Positions 45,291-56,099 of a stretch of DNA of 64,000 nucleotides are shown one piece after another; the first letter of the stretch is position 1, and every line of letters begins with the position of its first letter. The translations under genes and the position numbers were made by a program. The notes under the pieces were generated by a model. That model was not told the origin of the DNA and did no database searches. It was given only the letters and a program-made list of their open reading frames with translations. Source of the stretch: Clarkia xantiana subsp. parviflora (taxonomy: Eukaryota; Streptophyta; Magnoliopsida; Myrtales; Onagraceae); contig JAPTYO010000059.1 in NCBI GenBank assembly GCA_036873135.1, positions 9,231,066 to 9,295,065 of the forward strand, given 5' to 3'.

Positions 45291-45499
45291 GAATTGTGAT
45301 GAGTGTAACCAAAAGTAACATATACAAACAATATAAATTCGTAAAATTAGTATTAGGAATGACATATTTAATTCTAAAAATGTTACTAATTTTGAAAAAA
45401 AAATCCCGCCCAAACTTGCTGAGAATGGACCAAGTACCAACCATAGAAGACAAGAAGACAAACATTACGACCAACCAGCTAAAGACTATTTCTTGTTAT

Positions 45500-46041
45500 T
45501 TAGGGCACGTTTATTTGCCGGTATTGCGATATCCTAATACCGGTATTAGCTAATACATGCTTAACTAATACATGCTTAGCTAATACAATGTTTGATTGTG
45601 TCATGTATTAGGATATCCTAATACAATGACTAAAAGACCTAAATACCCATAAATAGATATATTTATTTTTTAATTATTATTATTATAATTGAAGGCCGGT
45701 CGGGGGTCGACGGAATCCGGCCGGAGTCCAGCCGGGGGTCGCCGGAGTCCGACCGGGGGTCGCCGGAGTCTGGCCGGGGGTCGTTGGTGGCCGATGTTAT
45801 GAGCCGAAGTTGGGGTAGTTGTTGTATATTAAATAAGGTTAGGGGTAAATAAGTAATTTTGAGTTTGGTATTAATTAGTACATCACTTTTAGTTGGTATA
45901 ATCTAATACCAAATTCCTCCTATAATTGAGTATTAGCTAATACCAAGTATTAGCTAATAACAATACCAAGTGTAAACAAACAAGGTATTAATTAATACTG
46001 GTATTAGGATATCGCAATACCGGCAAACAAACGTGTCTTTA
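45500..46041. mobile_element. Tourist-like MITE, copy A (TSD TTA)
   Basis: The element is 45503-46038 (536 bp), flanked by TTA on both sides, the PIF/Harbinger target. Long inverted termini: GGGCACGTTTATTTGCCGG with TATTGCGATATCCTAATAC at the left, mirrored by GTATTAGGATATCGCAATAC and CCGGCAAACAAACGTGTCT at the right. The middle has a GC-rich block with repeated GGCCGGGGGTCGCCGGAGTC. No transposase frame. Copies B (50558-51072) and C (51164-about 51340) are in the CACTA element. Confidence 0.85.
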
Positions 46042-46367
46042 GTGCAGATAACTCTATAATTATTATGTATAAAAGGGTGAGCCTGAAACCCTAGTTATTT
46101 CTTATCTAAGTGAAGAGCAGCATGCAGCAGCTCGAGGTCTAGAGGGAGAGGAGGTAGATCGAATTAGCGGCGCGTATCCCACTATTGTCTTCACCGTGGT
46201 TGCCCACTAGCAGTCCCCATCGGAGTCGCGATCCGTGCCATACTCGAGATTCTTCTATTTTCCTTAATAATATTCCTGACAGACTCCTCGTGCGGACTTC
46301 AGTTCGAGACAAACGCTCGGAAGAGAAGACTAGCACTCCACCATCGTTGATCGGTGAGGATTCGGCG
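46042..46367. other. Unassigned, less AT-rich host segment
   Basis: Directly continues at 52433 once the hAT insertion is removed. Contains GAAACCCTAG and a frame at 46185-46457 (plus) that soon runs into the hAT element; rejoined with the far side it stops within a few codons. It looks like a leader or gene fragment, but I cannot identify a product. Confidence 0.35.
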
Positions 46368-47283
46368 GTGTTCGATAGGGGTGAGCATTGGTCTAGGAAG
46401 ACCATAACCAAGCCCAAAACCACCCAAGACCAAGACCAAAAGTCCAAGACCATTTAAGACCAAGACCAATGGTCTTCTTTTAATGGTCTTATTTGGTCTT
46501 GGTCTTAATTTCGGTCCAATACCATTAAGACCATTTGAGACCATATAGGACCATTAAATTATATAAAAAAGAAATAATAATTATAATAATAATTTCATAT
46601 ATTTATAGCATATATACTGAAATTTAAATATTTTTTATAATGTGTAGAGTCCGCAAAGATAAATGACTTGGCACAATCTTTGCATACACAACCATATATT
46701 GATGATACCTAATATTCTCTTGCGGATTATTTACTAGCATTGATACGATTATATGATATTGGAGTTTTTTTATACATGTTTGAGGATTTGTTGAGGAAAA
46801 AGGGCTACGTAGTTATTATGTATGATCTCTTCATTGGCTCTGGTCGTATGTTTGCTTTGTTTTCTTTAGAGGTGTTCATGAGTAAACTAAACATTATTAA
46901 TATTAATTAACGACTTTTTCGTGTTTGATTTACACTACAAGAAACTAGGGTCAATTAACACAAGGCATTTTCGTGTTAAAATCGTGTATAAACGTGTTTG
47001 ACACGAACCTGACATGATTTTGCCCCGTGATAAGTAATAGCGTGAGTAATTTTTTTTGACATGGGGAGGAGCGTGTCAAATACTGTAGCCCGTGTCAAAT
47101 TCGTAATTGACTTGTGTCAGAAATATACCCGTGTCAAGTTCATGTTGACCGTGTCAAGTGTACACGACTTTTGTACACGACTTTTCACACGCTGAATACG
47201 AATTTTCACACGACCTTGGACACGACTATTGTGCTTTTTTGTTGTTTTTGAGTAAACAAATCCGATTCAAAATATATATTTAA

Positions 47284-47850
47284 AATCAACTAACTTAGCT
47301 CAATAAAACACTTTTAGAATCTACAAACTTGTCTCACTAAAACACTTTTAGAATCAACAAATTTGTCTTAATTTTTTTTTAGAAAACAGATTTGCCTCAA
47401 TCAAACAATTTTAGAATCAACAAACATGCATCAACAAAACACTTTTAGAATCAACTTACTTGCTTCAGTAAATGACTTTCAGAATCAACGAAACTTGACT
47501 CAATAGCACTTTTAGAATCAACAAACTTTCCTCAATAACATTTTTAAAATCAATAAACTTGTCTCAATAAAAGACTTTTAGAATCGTCAAACTTGCTTCA
47601 ATAAAAGACTTTCAGAATCAACAAACTTGCATCAATAAAAGACTTTTAGAATCATCAAACTTGCTTCAAAAAAAGACTTTCAGAATCAACAAACTTGTCT
47701 CAATGATACTTTTAGAATCAAGTAATTTCCTTCAATAAAAAACTTTTTGAATCAATAAACTAGCCTCAATAAATCACTTTTAGAATCAACAAACTAGCAT
47801 CAATAAAACACTTTTAGAATCAATAAACTTACCTCAATTAAAACACATTT
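47284..47850 (+). repeat. Minisatellite, 17 copies of about 34 bp
   Basis: Units of the form AATCAACAAACTTGC then TCAATAAAACACTTTTAG. I count 17, most 32-34 bp, with point changes and small indels. It lies just inside the left subterminal region of the CACTA element. No protein function is evident. Confidence 0.9.
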
Positions 47851-48763
47851 AAATATGGATATTATAATCAAAGAATATAAACAGTAATTAAAAACGAATT
47901 CAAATTAATCCAAAACTATGAATGACAAATACATTTGTATTGATACCTCAATAAAATACAATTAGTCCAACTTATAATACCCAACAACATAGCTAAACTA
48001 AACACTTGAAAATACACTCATATGTACATATATGGATGCCTAACTATACTCTCTTGAGATAACCACACAAATGATTCAATTTATTATTTGCTTGGAAGAA
48101 TAACCACAACACTGAAACGGGTAGATTGCTCTTTATGTTTGAATCCTGCGGCAAATGATATTTTGTTAGAGACAAGATGACTTATAGACGAAAGATTTGA
48201 TAAGTAGTTGGTGCCTGCTAAAGATGGTTGAAACATTATTGCTATCCAAAGCTGTTACAAACACAAATGCAACTGACACACCTCCATAGTTGAAGATAAT
48301 ATCATGCAAGAAATTTACTTAAATGTTATGATTGGAGATAAAAAGCTTTGATGACTATCCAAAAAGCTAGTACCCAGCTATATTACCGGGCCAATGTCAA
48401 CCAAGTTTAGTATGAAAGAATTTGCGATCAGAAAAGAAGATAAAACTAAACAAAAACAGGAAGATACAAACTTAACAACAGAGCCTTGTTCATCTCTCTA
48501 GCTACTACTCATCAAACAAGTCCCTAAACAACCAGTACTAGTAGCACTCAAAATTTATAAAGAACAGTCGCATACAAGAAAAATTGCAAAGCAACACATG
48601 ATGACAGAATGTGTTACAAGTCCGAACGATATGCACAAATTAGAGAGTAGTAACCAGAAAAGGATGAGATGAACTTAATGTAGTTTTACCAATAATTCAA
48701 TTTGGGACTGCAATCAGGATTAAGTAATTACTGCCACAGCAGTGGGACAGTTAATTCACTTAC
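47851..48763. other. CACTA interior, nothing recognised
   Basis: AT-rich, of moderate complexity; could be captured intron or intergenic DNA. No motif identified. Confidence 0.4.
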
Positions 48764-48890
48764 CTTCACACTGTATTATCGGCACTAGCGCTGAAACCAG
48801 AAGAGTCGTCGTGGAAGCAGCAATCCAGTACTGGGCCACCGTGCATGAACTCGCCGCTGAGGACATTGGAGCAAGCATCATACAACAAAC
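48764..48890 (-). pseudogene. BUB3: Captured BUB3 (mitotic checkpoint WD40 protein) exon fragment
   Basis: On the minus strand the frame reads [20 protein letters not shown], then [20 protein letters not shown]. It closely matches the start of plant BUB3 (…LYD…[23 protein letters not shown]), a WD40 spindle-checkpoint protein. After GTG comes TGA (48766-48768), where BUB3 has an Arg codon, then AG and the splice donor GTAAGT (48763-48758). The exon boundary is therefore retained, so capture was from genomic DNA, not mRNA. The match stops abruptly upstream of LYD. About 40 residues of a protein of some 340; cannot encode a functional checkpoint protein. Orientation is opposite to the window strand. 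Confidence 0.8.
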
Positions 48891-49119
48891 GTCTTAAATT
48901 CGTGTATACCGTTTATACACGACGTATTCTTTTAAAATTCCGCTGCCCTCCTTTTCTGATGTTATAATGAAGAATCCTCCAAACTGCAAAACACAACTTC
49001 GTCAAACGAGTTGTAGCAGAAAACGAGAGCCATATCGTCATTAAAAAAAAGAGACGGAAGCAACCCATTATTACATCATTGAGAAAGAGGCGTAGGAGAC
49101 TTCAATAGAGCTACAAACT

Positions 49120-49215
49120 TCTGTGTTTCATAAAGGGCTTCCATCTTCATTGGAGGTTGCTGGAACTATAATCAATAACAACTTTCTCAGGTTTCCTATT
49201 AAAAAACAATCATAA
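49120..49215 (-). pseudogene. Exon-like segment in the CACTA, origin unclear
   Basis: On the minus strand, after a pyrimidine/A-rich stretch ending TTTTTAATAG, the frame reads KPEKVVIDYSSSNLQ then TGA. A second short frame follows, MKMEALYETQKFVALLKSPT. VVIDYSSSN loosely resembles the VVVDFSSPN motif of arginyl-tRNA synthetases, but the match is too short to claim. It may be another captured exon. Confidence 0.25.
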
Positions 49216-49309
49216 TGTATAAGAAAGGTTTACTTAGTTCACATCAAAGATTAAAATTAAATCAAGTGGCAGAAGAAGAAGGGGAAATATTCAAAGACTA
49301 TTAGCTTAC

Positions 49310-49415
49310 CAAAAATGAGGGATCGCTGGCAGCATCGACGAGCAGGACGAAAATGAGGAGAAATGTGACGGGATCCGACTGGGCTTCGACTACTCTCTGC
49401 TGTTTTCCTTGAACT
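49310..49415 (-). pseudogene. Exon-like segment with splice donor in the CACTA
   Basis: On the minus strand one frame reads QRVVEAQSDPVTFLLIFVLL then VDAASDPSFL, directly followed by a donor-like GTAAGC (about 49311). The middle is hydrophobic, like a signal peptide or membrane segment. No start codon is in frame. I cannot name the gene. Confidence 0.3.
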
Positions 49416-49559
49416 TAAAGAGTAGAAATGAGAATTTGTTGAGTTGATGGAGAAGAAGTGGAGAAGACGATGATTTGGGGAAAGAAAAGATAGTTGCGGA
49501 AAAACAAAGAATGTTAGCTGCTTGGCTTGACTGCGGGGTGTGGTTAAATACTAGGGTTT

Positions 49560-50554
49560 TGAAGATATGAAATTGGACTTGGGCTTGTGTTGAAGCCCAA
49601 ATGTATTTTTTTTTCAGTTATTACATTATATATATTTACTAATTATATTATTGTTATATATTATATACAATTTCAAGTGAAATTTATTACACAAAAATAA
49701 AATATTGTTTTAGAAAAAAAAATTAAATATCAATTTTCTCTTTTATATATAAAAAATTACAACTGTGCCGTAAATAATTTGTTTATAAAATTATTGAGAT
49801 ATTACAAAAATTTAAAATTGATATTCAAATTTGTTCATAGATCTGTTTACCTAGCCCTGATTAAGTAGGCCCCCAAAATTTTTTAATTCTCTTCATTAAT
49901 TTTTTCCCACAAATTTCATTTAATAAGATTTGTTCAATTTAATTATAAAAAATATAATATAATATAATATAAAAATAAGTTGTGAATATTAAAAATTTAA
50001 ATATTATTATTAGTTTTTGTGTGTAATAGTAGTTATATTTGTGTGAATGTGTGTAATAATAATAGTTATGGTCAGTTATACTTTCATATTACAAATAATA
50101 TTATACAATGTAATAATTAAATGATATTTAATTTTAAAAAAAATTGAAAAATGCTAAGTTCATAAATAAATAAGTACCCATAGTTAATAATATAATGCTT
50201 TTAAATACATATTTATGTTTTAATGACTTATATTCCAATAACCATCCAGCAATGATTGTAATTTAAAAGAAATAACAGTAAAGTATAAAAGTGTACTTCT
50301 TCCATAGAATTTTTTTTTTTTTATCTTGTTTGTCTAATTACTCATCTCGAATAATATTCTATTAAATAAAAGCCTCTTTTTTCTTTTTAAAACGCCTAAT
50401 AATACATATTTTTTTAAAAAAAAATTCATACATAAATAAAGCATTAAGAATTTGGTGTGATTTATGGTTTAGGGAATAGATTTAAGCTATAGTGGTTTAA
50501 TGTAAATATGTTTATGGCTTAAGATATATTGATTTAAGCATAGTGATTTACGAT
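49560..50554. other. AT-rich CACTA interior
   Basis: Very AT-rich, low complexity. No feature supported. Confidence 0.4.
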
Positions 50555-51075
50555 TTAGGGCACATTTGTTTGCCGGTATTGCGATGTCCTAATACCGGTA
50601 TTAGCTAATACATGTTTAGCTAATACATGCTTAGCTAATACAATGTTTGATTGTGTCATGTATTAGGATATCCTAATACAATTAATGTTTGAATGAAATT
50701 TGTATTAGGATATCCTAATACAGTGCCTAAAAGACTTAAATACCCCTAAATAGATATATTCATTTTTTAATTATTGATATAATTGAAGGCCGGCCGGGGG
50801 TTGCCGGAGTTTGGCCGGGGGTCGCCGGAGGTCGCCAGTGGCCGATGTTATGAGCCGAAGTTGGGGTAGTTGTTGTATATTAAATAAGGTTGGGGGTAAA
50901 TAAGTAATTTTGAGTTTGATATTAATTAGTACATCACTTTTAGTTGGTATAATCTAATACCAAATTCATCCTATAATTGAGTATTAGCTAATACCAATAC
51001 CAACTGTAAACAAACAAGGTATTAGTTAATACCGGTATTATGATATCGCAATACCGGCAAACAAACGTGCCATTA
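50555..51075. mobile_element. Tourist-like MITE, copy B (TSD TTA)
   Basis: The element is 50558-51072 (515 bp), GGGCACATTTGTTTGCCGG...CCGGCAAACAAACGTGCCA, between TTA duplications. Same family as 45503-46038; the GC-rich centre is shorter by about one GGCCGGGGGTCGCCGG unit and the left part has an extra TTTGAATGAAATTTG segment. It inserted into the CACTA element. Confidence 0.85.
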
Positions 51076-51160
51076 AGGTATAGTTGTTTAGCTTATAGTA
51101 GTTTATGTTTTATGGTATATTGGTTTAATGTATATGATGTATGACTTAAGGTATATTGAT

Positions 51161-51340
51161 TTAGGGCACGTTTGTTTGCCGGTATTGCGATATCCTAATA
51201 CCGGTTTGAATGAACTTTGTATTAGGATATCTTAATACAATGACTAGAAGACCTAAATACACCTAAGTAGATATATTCATTTTTTTTAATTATTATTATA
51301 ACTGAAGGCCGGTCGGGGGTCGCCGGAGTCCGGCCGGAGT
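51161..51340 (+). mobile_element. Tourist-like MITE, copy C, 3'-truncated
   Basis: TTA then GGGCACGTTTGTTTGCCGG starts at 51164. It follows the family through AAGGCCGGTCGGGGGTCGCC to about 51340 and then leaves it. An inner segment (ATTAGCTAATAC) is also missing. It lies only about 90 bp from copy B. Confidence 0.75.
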
Positions 51341-51624
51341 TGATTGATTGACCACAGTGTATGTTGCAACACAGTTTGAAATCAACTAACAAATAGGGTA
51401 AATAATGAACTAAATTCGATGTTGTTGTAGAATATAAAAAATTTATCTGAATAAAATGAACAACCTTCCGGGTTGAAGTGATGTGTAACTCGATTATCCT
51501 TATGTGTAGTGACAAGTATGGACAAATAATGAAGAAGGTGCAGATATGTTGTTCTGTTAAACCCAAAAATAATATGTCAAAGCCAACTTCATTTATTTTA
51601 TTTAGCATATCATAAAAAAAATAG

Positions 51625-51720
51625 TTGCTTTAATTAGCCCAGTGGTAGTGCGTTCAATCTTAGCATCAACAACAAGGTCATTTGTTCGACTCTTCTTAAA
51701 CCCATTTTATATTCATAAAA
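51625..51720 (+). mobile_element. tRNA-derived SINE-like sequence
   Basis: TTAGCCCAGTGGTAGTGCG (51636-51654) is a good polymerase III A-box region, and TTTGTTCGACTC about 36 bases later (51680-51691) a good B box. The arrangement is that of a tRNA-like SINE head. The tail is AT-rich and no duplication was found. A tRNA gene is excluded because acceptor and anticodon stems do not form. Confidence 0.5.
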
Positions 51721-52432
51721 TACATATATTTTGCCTCGTGTCTAATTCGAGTCAGAGCCATGTGTAATAATTTTTCTTACACGGTTTGTACACGAACTTA
51801 GGGTGTGTCAATATGATTGTGTCAGAAGCGTGTTAAAGGTCGTGTCTATTTGACACAAACAGTAGCCCGTGTCAAAGGTCGTTTTAAATGAAGGTTCGTG
51901 TCAAATCTATGCTAAATGTCGTCACAATTTGACACGAGGAACTACCCCGTGTCAAAGTTCATGTTAATTGTCCCTAGTTTCTTGTAGTCTTATTTTCTGT
52001 CTAATATCAGGAAAATTGTAACTTTGTTACACCAAGTTACGTAATTTGATAAGTGTCTTATTTGTTATTTATGGATCGTATAACCATAAAACTTATTTGA
52101 ACACTTTATCAGGTATTGATTACACCAATCTCAACTATTATATATAATTATAATAAACATATTTTCAATTTAAAATTATTACAAAAATAATATTCGACAA
52201 ATTTAAAAAATTAAATTAAATTAAAAAATATAAAAAAAAAAAAAAAATGGTCCTAAATGGTCCTAATGGTCTGGACCAAAACCAGAACCAAAAAGACCAA
52301 GACCATTTAAAATGGTCCAAATGGTCCTGGTTTGGTCCTAGACCATTTGGAGGAGGACCATTTACAAATGGTCTTGCATAGTCTTGGTCTGGTCCTGACC
52401 AAGACCAGACCACGCTCACCCCTAGTGTTCGA

Positions 52433-55400
52433 CTTGGCTCATTCATAGGTGGAGACTTGGGTGTATTTCACGGCCATCTTGAGCATTCCCTCCCATCTCT
52501 TCCCCTCCCCTCCGCTCCGTTGCTTCCCTCCTTGAATCGAATCGGTGGACATGAGAATCTAGGCTTGAGACAGAACGGCATAGGGGACTTGAGAAGCAGC
52601 TTCAACCGATTTCATTTCATTTCATTTCATTTTAGTTTTTTTTTTTCTCTTTTCTAAATCGAACCGGTGATCCGGCAGACCGTCCGGTCCGCTCAGAATC
52701 GTCCGATTCTCTAAAATTTGGGTTGTTGACCAGGTTCACTTGCATCCCGATCTTCTGAGTGAACCGAACCGTTGGAAACATCGATTCCCGGTCGGACCCC
52801 CGATCAGTCTGGTCCGGATCTGATATCACACCCTGTTTGTACTCCTATTAAAGCATTTAGGGGGCCCACCTTCTCCCTTACCCTCTACTTTCGGTGCACC
52901 ATAAATTTGACAGTTGAAATCATTTTCCTTCTGAATATAAAAGCAATGCTCATTAGTCATTTCCCTTACCCTCGTCTATGCTCTCAAAATCATCATTATC
53001 ATCCTCAATCGAAATTAACAAATTCAAAGTTGAAATAGCTTTACGTAGGAAAAAAACAATTTAAGGGTTGACGTACATTTACAAGATATAATATATAATA
53101 TATATTAAAAAAATCAAGTATCAAACATTACTAAAGTAGGCATTGAACGTTATAAGCCATTGCTTTCATGACACTGCTACGAACATCATATTGACAAAAG
53201 ACTTTGCATATAATAGCTAGGTCAAAGAAACCTGAGACCATCTGCAATTTCTAAACCAGACCCACCACAAAGCCACTAGTTGTTTTTTGCGTGTACGATG
53301 TACACGTGTATCGTACGCGCGTGTTTGTAAGTTTATATTTAATTTTATTTATGTACATATATAGTAGAATACATCATTATCTGCAAAATGGAATTAGACA
53401 TAGGAGTTCTTCAATCTTGACCATTCATTCATGCTTGCACACAACCCTATACGTAGGGAAATCATTCCTTGATGAGCCGCCCAGAGTTAATTAGTCTTAT
53501 CATTAGCCGAGAACATTCTATGCGAGATGCCGATCCATTCAAATTGGGCTGCAACAAAATTAAATAAACACAATTAGGGTTTACAAAGAAAAGGTAAAGG
53601 AAGGTGATAGAGGTTTGAGACAAGACACAAACAGAGTCGTGGAGTCTGGGATGATGGTAGTAAGGCGTTGAAAGGGATGGCAAAGGCTGTTCTAAAAAAT
53701 TAGGGTTTTGCTTGGGGGCGTAGTGATTACTGGAAAAAGGTAGATTATCCAAATACAAAATCGTGACTACAGACCAAGAACATGGCAAACACCTTATTGC
53801 TAGCGAGAATCTCTACCAGATGATGACGAAATACTCAAAGAAGCGAAATACATACACCTCACGGCGAAGGCGACTCCAATACCAAGAAACTCCTCCTCAC
53901 ATGCCCATGCATCTCAATTACTCACTTGAAATCACAATTAAAACGAATTATTTTAGCCAACTAATTAAGAAAAAAAAAAACTTCTTAGCTACAAAGCACT
54001 CACACATCTTCGCCCGTGTAGATTGGTAATGGTAACCATTTCTACAAGAATGTCAGGCTATCATATTTCATCTCCATGAAAGCATTACCTAAATCAGCCG
54101 AGTCCAATATGTTAAAAAAAATCCACTACTCAAGAACTGATTCTTCTCATTCTTTTAAATTTTTTATCCTCACTCTAATTTGTAAACTAAAACTGTTAAC
54201 CCACTTAAAGCAAGAGTGCCTGTCAGATAAAAATTGTAAATGTCTCATATACATACGTATAGATCTCTGGACTGCATAGAACAAGACATTTTCGATCAAC
54301 AGATCCATCTTGCAGCACGTGGCTGCAACACCGAGCTGCTGCACACCCAACCCTCTATATCTTACATCAACCCAACATTCTAAGTCACAACAAAAGTATA
54401 CGGAATTTAGTTCTTGAATAGATCACACTCACAAAATTATATATATACTTGTGCAATATTTGAACTATTTCATTTACCATATCAATAAGGTAAACTTTAA
54501 GCAGTCACAAACTCTTGTGTTGGAATTCATTCCCATTGATCTCTTCAAACAGCCAAACAAACTTCACCCAATTATTGATGTTCTCCTACTTCTGAACCTT
54601 TCTACATCATTTGGACCGTCACACACCTTCCCTCTCTTGAAATACAGATGCAGTTTGTTGTTCACAATTGTGATCAGTTGCATAATATAATACCTACAAA
54701 ACACAAAGCAGATGTGAATGTCATATCATCATAAAAAATGCCTTTATAAGATAACCACCCATCATAAAGTTATGTTTTTATAAGAACTAAGCATAGGACA
54801 CACCATATGAGACTACAATAAAAGTAAATTCCCATAAATTTCTGACCGAAGAAACGAAGTCAACAATACGTAATAACAAAAATAATGGAAAAGAACTATC
54901 ATTTCATTTTCCTTTGGCCAAGGGATTATTATTAGAATCAGTCTTGGAATATGAAATAATCAGGTCATGGTTACTTGTGATACATATATGTTTTGTATTG
55001 CAATCAGGATGCCAATGAAGAGTATTTTCAAACGAGGTCACAATCTCCCCCAGAAGTTCCATACAGCTACAGTCTGGTTTGTTAATGTCAGGAATAACTG
55101 GTTCTCATAAAGAAATATGAACGATGATGGAGTCATGAACTTCACTTTTACAAACTTCTGCCACCTCGGAATTGTGAATATGCAAGTGGCATCATTAATT
55201 AACTGGAGCTAAACTACTATATACTCAAAGAAGAAACTCAAGGATTCTTACATCAAGACTTTGTAGATTCTTATTTTATTGCTTTACAATAAGATTTTCA
55301 TCGCATACTGTTAGACCAAATCATTTTTTTTTTATTCCGATGAATTGGAGATGATTGAATGACTACAGCACAGTCAAATCCTCAATTTTGAGAATCTGAA

Positions 55401-55860
55401 AAGGCATGACTATTACTTTAATATGAACAACATGATTCCCGGGCTAAACAACTATTATTAGAGATTAGACATGATAAAGAGTAAATATTAGTTAGAAATT
55501 CAATAATCAAATAACAATGAAAATATAAGGCTTATGGAAACTAATACCTTTAGTTGATCTCTTCAACAATTTATTAGATACAAAATACAACATTGTGTAG
55601 TGTTGGTCTTGCCTGACAAGTAAAAATAAACGAAGATGAGATTTTATTTACTTTCGGTCCATGTACTTCTGGCTAGGTTGAGAGTACTTTAGGTCATCAG
55701 AAGGGACTTTGTTCAAACCAACTCGAGCATAAATAATGTCCCCCACTCTGCATTTATTTTGTATAAACAGGGCTTCAAAATAAATGTTGGAATAATTTAT
55801 TTCTTTAAAAGAGGATTAAGAGAAGATTTTACTGTGTTTAAGTACCTAATATCTTGTTAC
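52433..55860. other. Intergenic DNA, no gene recognised
   Basis: The first 400 bp are GC-richer and continue the segment left of the hAT element, with a (TTTCA)n run at 52609-52632. The rest is AT-rich. All frames found (for example 53462-53788 minus, 54451-54690 plus) are short and without domains. Confidence 0.45.
52609..52632. repeat. (TTTCA)n microsatellite
   Basis: Five near-perfect units. Confidence 0.85.
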
Positions 55861-55878
55861 ATTTCTGTAATCTCTATG

Positions 55879-56090
55879 AGGGTGTTTGGATGGATGTAAT
55901 GTGGGACGTAATCTCACAATACGTCCCACATTACATCAACATTACGTTGTTTGGTTTGCCAAACGACGTAATGTGAATTGTAATGTAATGGCCATTGTAA
56001 TATGAGATTACGTCCAATCTCCAATCAACGTAATGTGAGATTACATCCAAAAATGGATGTAATGTGAGATTACGTCCAACATTACAGAGT
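55879..56090. repeat. Cluster of ACGTAAT inverted repeats, possible MITE remnant
   Basis: GATGTAATGTGGGACGTAAT and its complement forms occur at least eight times. Clear hairpins: GTGGGACGTA...TACGTCCCAC (55910-55940) and CATTACGTTGTTTGG...CCAAACGACGTAATG (55940-55975). The left edge GGTGTTTGGATGG resembles MITE termini, but I could not define a matching right edge or target duplication. Confidence 0.5.
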
Positions 56091-56099
56091 GTTATTCTT

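Larger units (their letters stand above)
46930..51992. mobile_element. Non-autonomous CACTA element with captured gene fragment
   Basis: The element is 46933-51989 (5057 bp). It begins CACTACAAGAAACTAGGG and ends CCCTAGTTTCTTGTAGT(C), an 18-bp inverted repeat with a changed last base, between TTA duplications (46930-46932, 51990-51992). Both ends have dozens of GTGTCAA / TTGACAC motifs for about 300 bp, typical subterminal repeats. There is no transposase frame. Inside are a 17-copy minisatellite, a BUB3 exon fragment, exon-like pieces near 49.1-49.4 kb, two MITE copies and a SINE-like sequence. It sits inside the hAT element and is therefore younger than it. Confidence 0.9.
46368..52432. mobile_element. 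hAT element with 8-bp TSD, split by a CACTA element
   Basis: The element is 46376-52424. Ends TAGGGGTGAGCA and CGCTCACCCCTA form the terminal inverted repeat (11 of 12 bases), and GTGTTCGA is duplicated exactly at 46368-46375 and 52425-52432. Subterminal DNA is packed with GGTCTTGGTC / GACCAAGACC and ATGGTCC motifs in both orientations. Without the CACTA insert it is about 1 kb and non-coding, so non-autonomous. Confidence 0.9.

Noticed and set aside
46185..46457. 90-codon plus-strand frame crossing the hAT left end
   Set aside because: Its C-terminal part is hAT sequence, and rejoining the host sides gives an early stop; no product recognised.
9839..46942. A single huge CACTA element from 9841 to the CACTACAAG at 46933
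   Set aside because: The two motifs are in the same orientation and have different subterminal repeats, so they are unrelated ends.
51640..51700. tRNA gene
   Set aside because: Polymerase III boxes are present but no cloverleaf; SINE-like sequence fits better.
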